Shown here: positions 7,563 to 15,905 of the stretch, one piece after another
How positions within the stretch are numbered: position 1 is the stretch's first letter
Layout: each line of letters starts with the position of its first letter
Origin: Oceanispirochaeta sp.
GTDB taxonomy: Bacteria; Spirochaetota; Spirochaetia; DSM-2461
Reading direction: 5' to 3'
Assembly: GCF_027859075.1 (NCBI RefSeq)
Contig: NZ_JAQIBL010000100.1
Location: 1-41,647, forward strand
DNA: 41,647 bases
Position numbers and translations under genes: made by a program
Notes under the pieces: generated by a model
Databases searched by the model: none
Told to the model about the DNA's origin: nothing
The model's input: only the letters and a program-made list of their open reading frames with translations

Positions 7563-8201
7563 ATGCCTCATTCCAATTCATCAGATACCTTGAAATCCTG
7601 TATTCCCCTCGTTCATGCCATTGGGAAAACAATAGGTGGGGGCGAAGTTATCCTCTATGATTTCCAGAAAGATCCCCCCGAGCTGATCGCAAGAGAAGGG
7701 GGAATCACCAGCCGCCTTCCTGGAACCCCGGCAACGCAGCTTCTTTGTGAAATGGTTCAGGAGATGCAGGATGAGGGAGAAACTATGCGGACCAACTATG
7801 AATCGGCGACAAAATCGGGGAAGCCTTTAAAATCTACTACCGTGCTTATCCATGATAAAGAGATTCTTTTAGGAGCCCTCAGCATGAATATTGATATGAG
7901 CGCCATGAATATGCTGCAGCATTTTATTGATCAGTTCAGCGGGAAAGAACGGCCCGACGGTCATGATGAAATGCCTCAGAACACCCAGGAATTCCTGAAT
8001 ATCATGATCCGTAAGGGGATAGACTCCATAGGGAAACCAGTCTGTTATTTCGACAAAAAAGATAATCTCGAAGTTGTCAGGTTTCTGAATGAGAATCATA
8101 TTTTTTCAATCAAGGGATCCACAGATAACCTGGCGGGAGAACTCAATGTCAGCCGCTATACGATTTATAATTATATTGAGGAAGTTAAGAACAGAGACTG
8201 A
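7563..8201 (+). CDS. YheO/DauR-type transcriptional regulator (PAS_6-like sensor plus HTH)
   Basis: The 212-residue protein has an N-terminal ligand-sensing domain of the YheO type (residues ~8-120), beginning LVHAIGKTIGGGEVILYDF, and a C-terminal helix-turn-helix (~165-208) containing LAGELNVSRYTIYNYIEEV. Regulators of this type often control amino acid or nucleobase catabolism genes beside them. Here the gene is divergent from carbamate kinase-ygeW, with shared repeat elements in the 174-bp gap, so control of the flanking catabolic operons is a reasonable inference. GGGAG precedes the start. The diguanylate cyclase gene follows after 50 nt on the same strand. Confidence 0.85.
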   Translation: MPHSNSSDTLKSCIPLVHAIGKTIGGGEVILYDFQKDPPELIAREGGITSRLPGTPATQLLCEMVQEMQDEGETMRTNYESATKSGKPLKSTTVLIHDKEILLGALSMNIDMSAMNMLQHFIDQFSGKERPDGHDEMPQNTQEFLNIMIRKGIDSIGKPVCYFDKKDNLEVVRFLNENHIFSIKGSTDNLAGELNVSRYTIYNYIEEVKNRD

Positions 8202-8235
8202 TTAATGCAGAATTCTATCCCCAGTGAATATTTTC

Positions 8236-8244
8236 TGCTATTAT
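8236..8244 (+). promoter_or_regulatory. Extended -10 element directly before the diguanylate cyclase start
   Basis: TGC followed by TATTAT (8239-8244) gives an extended -10 sequence. The ATG at 8252 begins seven bases after it, and no ribosome-binding sequence is visible. A transcript from here would start at or beside the ATG. No good -35 is present, as expected for an extended -10 promoter. Confidence 0.4.
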
Positions 8245-8251
8245 ATGTTTT

Positions 8252-10129
8252 ATGAATATCAGTTGCTCCCTGGTTGACCCGAATATCATACTAACAGACA
8301 AAATGCCCCTGGGGTCAGATGGGCATCTCACCCCGGAATACGATACAGTTCTCCAATCTGCCGGATTATACCCCTGGTTCTGGGATTTTAATAAAAACCA
8401 GATCCATCTGACAACGAACCTCCTGGATCTGCTGGAGCTCACAGATCTCAAAGACTCTAATCTCTATAGTTTTATTTTTTCCCAGCTTGAAAGAAAAGAT
8501 GCTCAGCATTTTTTCAGAATTCTTAAGTCAATCATCCGGATGAAAAAAATTGAAGAGAAAAATTTCAGATTGAAGAAACGGACCGGCAAAGTCTCACCCT
8601 GGTTGAGGATTTCCGGTACATTCCTCAAAAAAAAGGGGCAGATCTATGGGGCAGTAGGGCATGTAAGAAATATCAATGAATTAGTCAACCAGGAAGACTC
8701 TCTTGAAGAAAACCGGGAGTTTCTAAATACATTAATCAATCTTGTTCCCCTCCCTATATACTATAAGAATCAATCAGGACAATTTCAGTTCTATAATAAT
8801 GCCTATTCAAAGATATTGAGACTATCAGTCGATGAGATTCATGGAAAGACGGTTTATGACATTTATGACCGGGATCAGGCAGAAATCTTATCCCGGGATG
8901 ACAATAAATTAATGCAGAAGCAGGACGTTCAAATATTTGAGAGGAAGGTGCGTTTCCGAGACGGAAGAATCAGGGATTTTATAATTCATAAGACACCGGA
9001 TTACAGCAGGAAAGACGGCAGAGTCAAGGGACTGGCTGGATTTATGCTGGATGTTACGGATCAGAAATCAGCATCCCGCCGTATTACCCGTCTGATGGAT
9101 ATTAAAGAGCTTGTCCTTGAGATTAATCATGCCATCCTTTCCATTCCCGATCTGGAAAGCCTTTTGGAATTTATACTGAAGAAAATACCCCGTGTTATAG
9201 AAGGAGCCGATTGCGGGACCATCCTTCTTAACCATAATGGTATGCTCACTGTGACAGCCTCCTTCGGCTATATTATGGATAAAACTGAAACATTTTCCTT
9301 TCCTCTTAATACTTCTTTTATGATAAAAGAGAATCAGGGATTACCCGAAAAAGCTGTGATCATTAATAATATTCAGCAGGTCATAAGCAGTGGAAACCAT
9401 ACCCCTTTGCTGCCGACCAAATCAGGGAAGACTGTTCATTCATTTATGGGTTCTCCCATTATCAGGAATGGTCATACCCTGGGGTTGTTTTCTCTGGATA
9501 GCTTCAGCAATAATATTTTTACAGAAGATGATATTGAAGTCATGAATTACCTGAATGAACAGCTGGCTGTGATTCTGGATAAACAGGAACTGTATCAGGA
9601 GGTTCTGGGCCTCTCCCGCTTTGACAGTCTTACCGGCTTAAGCAACAGGCATTTCTTTCAGGAGCAGGCTCATGCGGCACTGAACCGGGCAGGCAGAACA
9701 GGTCAGAAGCTCATCATCGTCCTGGCCGATCTGGACAGTCTCAAATCTGTGAATGACTTCTGGGGTCATGATGCCGGTGATGCCATGATTATGACATTCA
9801 GCAGACTCTTAAAGGAATCTTTCCGGGATTCAGATATCCTGGGACGATTGGGAGGAGATGAGTTTACCGGAGTCTTTCATGACACCAACAGGGACGATTT
9901 GGAAGTCCGATTCAATTCATTCCGGGAGACCCCCCCTTCTTTTCCAGTGACCGGCGGGAGTGTATCCTGTCGTTTCAGTTTTGGTACCGCCCTCTACCCC
10001 GATGACAGCAGTTCCCTGGATGAATTGATTAAAATTGCGGACATGAATATGTATCGGATGAAAGAGGCAGGCAAACAGCAGAGGGGAGTCGTGACTATGG
10101 AATTTCTTCTGAATGAAAAAAAAGGCTGA
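8252..10129 (+). CDS. PAS-PAS-GAF-GGDEF diguanylate cyclase
   Basis: This 625-residue protein should make cyclic di-GMP from two GTP. The catalytic signature GGDEF is intact at residues 534-538, and the product-inhibition I-site RDSD lies at 525-528, five residues before it as usual. Upstream are a probable PAS domain (~30-140), a clearer PAS/PAC unit (~150-270, ending GFMLDVTDQ) and a GAF domain (~285-445, with GADCGTILL and MGSPIIRNGHTLGLFSL). There are no membrane segments, so it is a cytoplasmic sensor. There is no EAL domain. It follows the YheO-like regulator on the same strand but has its own possible leaderless promoter. The stop codon lies inside the terminator hairpin. Confidence 0.9.
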   Translation: MNISCSLVDPNIILTDKMPLGSDGHLTPEYDTVLQSAGLYPWFWDFNKNQIHLTTNLLDLLELTDLKDSNLYSFIFSQLERKDAQHFFRILKSIIRMKKIEEKNFRLKKRTGKVSPWLRISGTFLKKKGQIYGAVGHVRNINELVNQEDSLEENREFLNTLINLVPLPIYYKNQSGQFQFYNNAYSKILRLSVDEIHGKTVYDIYDRDQAEILSRDDNKLMQKQDVQIFERKVRFRDGRIRDFIIHKTPDYSRKDGRVKGLAGFMLDVTDQKSASRRITRLMDIKELVLEINHAILSIPDLESLLEFILKKIPRVIEGADCGTILLNHNGMLTVTASFGYIMDKTETFSFPLNTSFMIKENQGLPEKAVIINNIQQVISSGNHTPLLPTKSGKTVHSFMGSPIIRNGHTLGLFSLDSFSNNIFTEDDIEVMNYLNEQLAVILDKQELYQEVLGLSRFDSLTGLSNRHFFQEQAHAALNRAGRTGQKLIIVLADLDSLKSVNDFWGHDAGDAMIMTFSRLLKESFRDSDILGRLGGDEFTGVFHDTNRDDLEVRFNSFRETPPSFPVTGGSVSCRFSFGTALYPDDSSSLDELIKIADMNMYRMKEAGKQQRGVVTMEFLLNEKKG

Positions 10130-10156
10130 ACCCCTTTTTTGGATCTCAGCCTTTTT
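10119..10156. terminator. Bidirectional hairpin terminator between diguanylate cyclase and ygeY
   Basis: AAAAAGGCTGA (10119-10129) pairs perfectly with TCAGCCTTTTT (10146-10156). The arms carry T runs on both strands, so the element can end the diguanylate cyclase transcript and the converging ygeY operon. The left arm contains the cyclase stop codon. Confidence 0.85.
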
Positions 10157-10169
10157 ACATCAAAGGATA

Positions 10170-11375
10170 TCAGCTTAGCTTATAGGGCAGCATGGCATAG
10201 AAGGCACTGCAGATGACCAGGTCTTCAATTCTGTTCTTTTCATTAGGAGCATGAGCTTCATTTTCATCGCCGGGACCAAAACCGATCATGGGAATTTTAT
10301 GGCGCCCGCAGATGGCTACACCGTTTGTCGAGAAGGTCCACTTATCCACCACAGGATCTTTGCCGAACAGGGCGCTGTGGGCGGCTACTCCGGCTTTTAC
10401 AATCTTATGATCTTCATCAATTTTCCATGTGGGGAAGTAGAGTTCCTGACTGTAGTCGGTGTTTTTCCAGCCTTTCTTGGCATAGTCGGGCATGGTGACA
10501 GATTCGGGTGCCTCTCCCAGGGCTTCTGTAATATATTCCCTGACCTGGCTGATGGCCAGAGCCGCATCTTCCCCCCAGGTTAATCGGCGGTCCAGGTAGA
10601 GCATTGCCTGATCGGGTACAGCACACTGAGAAGGACCGTTCACCTTCATTTCAGAAACGACAATCGTCCCTTTTCCCAGGAAATTTTCTGCGTCCGGTTT
10701 TAAGTCTGAGTTCAGTTTTTCCATGGCCAGGGCCGCACGGCTGGCCTTGTAGGCGGCATTGACACCTCTTTCCGGGGCGGAACCATGACTGGAGACACCC
10801 TTGAGGGTCACAACCATTTCCATTCTACCTCTATGACCTCTATAAAGACGACAGCTGGTAGGCTCTGTAGACACGGCAAAGTCGGGGACAAGCTTTTCCT
10901 CTTCGATCAGGTATTTCCAGCACATGCCGTCGCAGTCTTCTTCCATGACGGTGAAGGTAAAATACACCGAGTAGTCTTTGTCGTATCCCAGATCCTTGAG
11001 AATCCGTCCGGCCGTAATCATAGAGGCGGCACCACCTTTCTGGTCGGAAGTACCCCGTCCCCAGACATAGGTCTTGTCTATCTCACCGGAAAAAGGATCC
11101 TTTTCCCAGGCACTCAGATCTCCGGTGGTGACCGTATCGATATGGGCATCAAAAGCCAGGATCTTGGGTCCCTTTCCCACACGGCCGATGACAGATCCCA
11201 GTCCGTCAAAATAGACCTCATCAAATCCGGCCTCTTCGCACATCTCTTTGATTTTACGGCATACCTGCTCTTCCTCAGAGCTGTAAGATTTTATCTTGAC
11301 CATTTCAGAGAGCAGCCCGGCTGTGTAATCTCTGTATTCTTCCGCTTTGTCACGAATTTCTTTTTCAATTTCCAT
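10170..11375 (-). CDS. ygeY: YgeY-family M20 metallohydrolase
   Basis: This 401-residue protein has the metal-site pattern of M20 peptidases and deacylases. DAHIDTV gives His78 with Asp80, GRGTSDQKGG gives the bridging Asp111, and EED (Glu145-Glu146) gives the catalytic glutamate and a ligand. STEPT follows, and a C-terminal HAPNEKNRIEDL histidine completes the set. The overall layout matches the YgeY family, described in genome annotation as linked to selenium metabolism. The substrate is not known; hydrolysis of an amide intermediate of the purine-type pathway is plausible. AGGAG lies eight bases before the start. It is the last gene of the PLP-PLP-ygfK-ssnA-ygeY run and ends at a strong terminator. 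Confidence 0.88.
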   Translation of the reverse strand: MEIEKEIRDKAEEYRDYTAGLLSEMVKIKSYSSEEEQVCRKIKEMCEEAGFDEVYFDGLGSVIGRVGKGPKILAFDAHIDTVTTGDLSAWEKDPFSGEIDKTYVWGRGTSDQKGGAASMITAGRILKDLGYDKDYSVYFTFTVMEEDCDGMCWKYLIEEEKLVPDFAVSTEPTSCRLYRGHRGRMEMVVTLKGVSSHGSAPERGVNAAYKASRAALAMEKLNSDLKPDAENFLGKGTIVVSEMKVNGPSQCAVPDQAMLYLDRRLTWGEDAALAISQVREYITEALGEAPESVTMPDYAKKGWKNTDYSQELYFPTWKIDEDHKIVKAGVAAHSALFGKDPVVDKWTFSTNGVAICGRHKIPMIGFGPGDENEAHAPNEKNRIEDLVICSAFYAMLPYKLS

Positions 11376-11433
11376 GGTAATTATCTCCTGTTATTTCTAT
11401 CGATATCAATTGATGGTCAGAGCCAAAGGGGAG

Positions 11434-12768
11434 TCAATCCTTCAATTGGTTCATATTTTCCCAAAGCCTTGATGCATCTTCCCGGGCTTCGGAGTATATC
11501 TCTTTTACGTTTAATTCAGTGGGAAAAATTCTGTCCTTCATAACCACCTTTCCATTGATGATTACCGAGCGAACCGAGGTCGCAGACAGACCAAAGGCAA
11601 TGTGTCCGGCAATATTCTCCGCCTTGAGGGGAGTAGGAGGCAGGTAGTCTGAGACAACAAGGTCTGCCTTGTAACCTTTTTCGATCCGGCCGAAACGGCT
11701 GTCGAAATTCCGTTCCAATAGGATGTTCCCGTTATGGAGAAAGTTCAGGAAGTCTCCCGGCCAGAGAGGTCCTCCCGTATCTTTGTGTTTGAAATAGGCA
11801 AATTTGAACTCTTCCCACATATCGCTGCCGATTCCATCGGTTCCCAGAGCGGCATTTTTGACAGTTCCCACATGATTCTGAGTTCCCACATTGTTGTTCA
11901 TGTTGGAGCGGAAGTTCACAACCAGAAAGCTGTTTCGTTCATCCAGTATCTTTCTGTCTTCCTTTGACAGATATAGTCCGTGGACAATGAGGGCCTTGCT
12001 GTTGAGCAGTCCGTTTCTGTCAAGCCTCACAAGGAGATCTTCTCCATAGTGATGGTGTGAGTAGGACGCATCATAGCGGTCCTCTGCTGCGTGAATATGG
12101 ATTCCCCGACCAGTCTTCTCGACGGCTTCTCTCAGCAGTTTTAAGCCGCTCTCAGGAACCGTGAAGGGGGCATGGGCTCCAATGTGGGCCTCATAAAGTC
12201 CCGACCAGGTTCCCTGTTCCTTTTCCCTGTCGATTTCCCGGGCCATTCGTATGTTTTCAGCTACACCCGCCTCCATCTCAGCCAGGCCGTTCCGGTCGGT
12301 GGTTTCGTAGCAGCTCATTCCCCGGAGTCCTGTTTTCTCGAAGCTGTCTTTCAATACTGAGAGAGATCCCTCTACAAAGGAGGGGGAGGCATGATGATCG
12401 ATCACCGCGGTTGTACCATTCCGGATGGCATCGAGAGAACAGACGAGGGCACTCGACTTCAGGATGTCCCGGTCTATGGCTTTGTCCAGACGCCACCAGA
12501 GATTTTTCAGCACAGAGACGAAGTCAGGAGTGGGTTTGATCTCAGCCAGAATCCCTCTGGAAAGGCCGGAGTAGAAATGGTTGTGACTGCATACCAGCCC
12601 GGGATGGACAATGGCTCCCTCCATATCCCATACTTCCTTTGCCGTCAGGCCTTCCGACGCTCCGGGTCCTGCTGCGGCGATCATGCCGTCTTCAATGACC
12701 AGATCCCAACCCTTATGGAATTCGGGGGGTGAAAAATTGACCACTGTTGCATTTTTAATTATCAGCAT
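11434..12768 (-). CDS. ssnA: SsnA-type aminohydrolase
   Basis: This 444-residue amidohydrolase-superfamily enzyme has the metal-binding HxH in SHNHFYSG (His62, His64). Later metal and substrate residues appear in HIHAAED, in IVHGLYL and in ALGTDGIGSDMWEE, where the Asp is the usual base and ligand. This is the pattern of chlorohydrolase/guanine deaminase-type aminohydrolases, and the adjoining genes identify it as SsnA. It probably deaminates a ring or amidine intermediate. The start at 12768 (MLIIKNATVV) was chosen because a full GGAGG lies five bases upstream in the 13-nt gap after ygfK. A longer frame runs back into ygfK without support. Confidence 0.9.
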   Translation of the reverse strand: MLIIKNATVVNFSPPEFHKGWDLVIEDGMIAAAGPGASEGLTAKEVWDMEGAIVHPGLVCSHNHFYSGLSRGILAEIKPTPDFVSVLKNLWWRLDKAIDRDILKSSALVCSLDAIRNGTTAVIDHHASPSFVEGSLSVLKDSFEKTGLRGMSCYETTDRNGLAEMEAGVAENIRMAREIDREKEQGTWSGLYEAHIGAHAPFTVPESGLKLLREAVEKTGRGIHIHAAEDRYDASYSHHHYGEDLLVRLDRNGLLNSKALIVHGLYLSKEDRKILDERNSFLVVNFRSNMNNNVGTQNHVGTVKNAALGTDGIGSDMWEEFKFAYFKHKDTGGPLWPGDFLNFLHNGNILLERNFDSRFGRIEKGYKADLVVSDYLPPTPLKAENIAGHIAFGLSATSVRSVIINGKVVMKDRIFPTELNVKEIYSEAREDASRLWENMNQLKD

Positions 12769-12781
12769 CTCTTCCTCCTTC

Positions 12782-15700
12782 TCATGACTCAACCGGACCG
12801 TTGTACCAGTTGTAGCCAGTGAGGATCGTTTTGAGTATCCTCGCGCTCTTTTCTCCCTCAATTCCAGCAGGAACAGTTCCGATCAGTTCTGATCCATCCC
12901 ATTTCAGGGTCATCACGGAGCCGCTCTGCCGGAGGATGATCTCAGATCCTCTGACAAGAAATCCGTTGTTGTCGCTGCCGTCAAAATCTTCTTTTGTACT
13001 GAATACTGTTATTTTATCCTTGTAGGGTCGGCCGTCCCAGGGACAGAAGCGGGCACAATTTCCGCATTCATTACAGTAGGTGTCAACATGGAGAATCTGG
13101 GTCTCCTGGCTAAAGCCTTCCTTTCCCGTATGAATGACGACATTGGCTCTGTTGGGGCAAACATCCACACATTTGTCACATACAACATCGCATTGCAGGC
13201 AGCGGCTGGCTTCCACCTGAGCCCATTGAGCTGTTTTTCCGGGATCAGGAGCACTTTCGGTCAGGATCGATTTCCTGTGAAGGATGTCTTTTAATTCTAT
13301 CTCCTCAAGAGCTTCCGCCTTGACAGGTGCCAGGGATACCCCGACCTTTGCCAGGATGGAATTGACCGCCTTTCGGGCGCTGCCCATGGCTCCCACAATG
13401 GAGTCTGGACCTGTCTGGGCGTCCCCTACCAGAAATACACCGGGAATTTTAGTTTCAAGGGTTTTTTGGTTAACCTCCACAGCTCTGTCCGATATGGAGA
13501 GACCCATGGATTGGAGAATCTTGTTATCCACTTTTTCTCCGATGGCTGTGATCAGAGTATCAACGCTGTACTCCTCCGCCTCTTCCGTGACTACAGGTCT
13601 TCGTCTTCCCGACTCATCCGGGTCACCCAGTTTCATGACCGAGCATTTGAGTCTGCCCCCGGGGAGGAACTCTTTCGGATTTCTGAGAAAGTGGAAGCTG
13701 ATGCCCTCTTCCATGGCATCATAATACTCTTCTCTGTCGGCGGGCATTTCCTGGAGGGTTCTTCTGTATATGACCCTCACCTGTTTCACCCCTGGTGCTC
13801 TTACAGCAGAACGGGCCGAATCCATGGCTGTATTTCCACCGCCCACAATGGCGACATTTTCTCCGAGTTGACAGGATTCCGGATTGTGGCGGAATCTTTC
13901 CAGAAAATTCAGTGAGGTCATCACACGGCCTCCGGGAAGGTTCAGGATGTTATCTTTTTCCGCACCTATGGCGATGAGGATCTTGTCATACCCCTTCTCT
14001 TTCAGCCCCGCTATGGTCATATCCTTCTGTCCAAAATGGAAATCTACCCCGTGAAGCCGGATAAAATCCATATCATTTTCAATCTGATCCAGAGGCATTC
14101 TGAAGGAGGGCAGTACATAGCTGATGATCCCGCCGGGGCCGTCTTCTCTTTCAAAAACAGAGACGTCCATCCCTCCTCTCTTCAGGAAATACGCTGCTGC
14201 CAGGCCGGCAGGACCCGCCCCGATGACAGCCGCCTTCTGACCGCTGCCGGTTCCAGGTTTAACAAATCGTTTCAGGTACTCTTCAAAGCCTTCCTGTGCC
14301 GCGATCTTCTTCATTTCCCTTATTTTTACGGTTCCCTCATAGTCCATCCTGGTGCAGTTGTAATGACACTTATGGTCACAGATCCATCCGGTAATGAAGG
14401 GGAGGGGGTTTTTATCGTAAATAACTTCCAGTGCATCAGCATAACGGCCCTGTCCTACCAGGCGGAGATACTCAGGAACATCCTGATGAATGGCACAGGC
14501 TGTTTTACAGGGTGCAACGGCACAGTCATATAGAGGAAGTTCCTCCTCCGTGGAGATGACATCCGTCCCTCTCCAATCCTTCTTATACTCTTTGGCAGTC
14601 ATGGCTTTTGCCGCCAGGGCTTCCAGTGCGGTTAGGTCAATTTCGTTTCTGTTCCAGTCTTCTACTTCCTTCGCCTTCTCTACAGCTCTGGCCATGCGGC
14701 CGTATCCACCGGGTTTGAGCATATCCGTTGCCATGGTGACAGGTCTGATGCCCGTCTGGATGATCTCTTTCATGTTGAGAACACTGGCCCCTCCGGAAAA
14801 AGAGATGGGCAATTTTCCATCAAATTCGCGGCTGATTTTAAGAGCCACCTGTATGGATATCGGGAACAGGGTCCGTCCGGACATATACATTTCGTCACCC
14901 GGCAGGATACCCTTGTTGTTAATCGATCCCAGTGTATTTGTCAGTTTGACACCAAAGCTGAGGTTCTGTTTCTTCCCCAGATCCACCAGTCTTTTCAGCA
15001 TGGAAACTGCTTCGGGATACTGCAGGTCATGGTCAAAACCCTCGGGGTTCAGCTTCACATATCCATAATCCAGTTCGTCCAGAATCGCTCTGACCCTTTC
15101 AAATCCAAGGAGGGTCGGATTCAGTTTGACAAATGTATGAATTTTTTTCTCTGCCAGAAGATAGACAGCTATCTTTTCGATCTCTTCTGGAGGGCAGCCA
15201 TGCATGGTGCTTAAGGTCATGGAACGGCAAAGTACCGGCGAAATCCGGTCGGCCAGTCCCTTGAGTTTGTCTGCCTTGGATTCCAGCCCTGAGCCTCTGA
15301 GGAAGGAGGGGTCCAATGCGAAGGCATTCAGTTCTTTTTTGTATTGAAGGAACCTTTCTTCCGATCCACTGTTCATCAGGCGATTGATAAACTGATCCAT
15401 ACGGGGGTTCTGAATGCCCTTCAGGTCATAACCCACAGACATGTTGAATATAAACTGCCGATCAGTATGATCTTCAAAGAGGGCCTCCAGCATATGCAGA
15501 AGGAACCATCCTTTGAGGTATTCATCATAGGCCTTGTCCAGAGTGAACTCGGTGGACCACTCTGTGTTGAATCCCTCATCCTCGGCATCGATACAGGGCT
15601 TTTCAATTTCAAGGGTATCCATGATCTGAACGGTTTTCAACTCGAAGAAACGGGCACCCGCCAACCAGGATGTCACAATGTTCTGTGCCAGCTGGGTGTG

Positions 15701-15886
15701 CGGTCCGGCCGCAGGTCCCACCGGAGTGGCCGCAGTTTCCCCAAAGAGGATCATGGGTGCATGACCGCCGCCGTCTGTACCGGAAAGATCTTTATTGAAA
15801 CTTAAAATTTTTCTTTCCAGCGCATATTCATCAAATATTCTTTTGACCAGTTCCTGAAAGGACACCGGGTGCATCGTATCTGTCAT
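12782..15886 (-). CDS. ygfK: YgfK-type iron-sulfur flavoprotein oxidoreductase
   Basis: This 1034-residue protein combines three parts. Residues ~1-430 form a dihydroorotate dehydrogenase-like TIM barrel (LTNTLGSINNKGILPGDEMY, ISFSGGASV). Next is a cysteine-rich linker (CAVAPCKTACAIHQDVPEYL) like that of glutamate synthase small subunit. Then comes a GltD-type FAD/NAD(P) module with VIGAGPAGLAAAY near 554 and VAIVGGGNTAMDSARSA. The C-terminus has two ferredoxin-type clusters, CDVVCDKCVDVCP near 895 and CNECGNCARFCP near 940. This is the YgfK architecture, annotated elsewhere as a putative selenate reductase subunit. In purine-type clusters it is thought to move electrons between reduced ferredoxin or NAD(P)H and a pathway intermediate. 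AGGAAAGG precedes the start, and the gap to the upstream PLP gene is 19 nt. Confidence 0.9.
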   Translation of the reverse strand: MTDTMHPVSFQELVKRIFDEYALERKILSFNKDLSGTDGGGHAPMILFGETAATPVGPAAGPHTQLAQNIVTSWLAGARFFELKTVQIMDTLEIEKPCIDAEDEGFNTEWSTEFTLDKAYDEYLKGWFLLHMLEALFEDHTDRQFIFNMSVGYDLKGIQNPRMDQFINRLMNSGSEERFLQYKKELNAFALDPSFLRGSGLESKADKLKGLADRISPVLCRSMTLSTMHGCPPEEIEKIAVYLLAEKKIHTFVKLNPTLLGFERVRAILDELDYGYVKLNPEGFDHDLQYPEAVSMLKRLVDLGKKQNLSFGVKLTNTLGSINNKGILPGDEMYMSGRTLFPISIQVALKISREFDGKLPISFSGGASVLNMKEIIQTGIRPVTMATDMLKPGGYGRMARAVEKAKEVEDWNRNEIDLTALEALAAKAMTAKEYKKDWRGTDVISTEEELPLYDCAVAPCKTACAIHQDVPEYLRLVGQGRYADALEVIYDKNPLPFITGWICDHKCHYNCTRMDYEGTVKIREMKKIAAQEGFEEYLKRFVKPGTGSGQKAAVIGAGPAGLAAAYFLKRGGMDVSVFEREDGPGGIISYVLPSFRMPLDQIENDMDFIRLHGVDFHFGQKDMTIAGLKEKGYDKILIAIGAEKDNILNLPGGRVMTSLNFLERFRHNPESCQLGENVAIVGGGNTAMDSARSAVRAPGVKQVRVIYRRTLQEMPADREEYYDAMEEGISFHFLRNPKEFLPGGRLKCSVMKLGDPDESGRRRPVVTEEAEEYSVDTLITAIGEKVDNKILQSMGLSISDRAVEVNQKTLETKIPGVFLVGDAQTGPDSIVGAMGSARKAVNSILAKVGVSLAPVKAEALEEIELKDILHRKSILTESAPDPGKTAQWAQVEASRCLQCDVVCDKCVDVCPNRANVVIHTGKEGFSQETQILHVDTYCNECGNCARFCPWDGRPYKDKITVFSTKEDFDGSDNNGFLVRGSEIILRQSGSVMTLKWDGSELIGTVPAGIEGEKSARILKTILTGYNWYNGPVES

Positions 15887-15905
15887 ATTTCCTTTCCTCT
15901 CAGAA

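Noticed and set aside
10785-11543. Long open frame (252 codons) antisense to ygeY and ssnA
   Set aside because: It lies opposite a well-supported enzyme gene, has no family features, and its length follows from the codon use of the real gene.
11434-12861. Longer N-terminus for ssnA reaching back into ygfK
   Set aside because: The extra residues are arginine- and serine-rich shadow sequence of ygfK, whereas a GGAGG site directly precedes the inner ATG at 12768.
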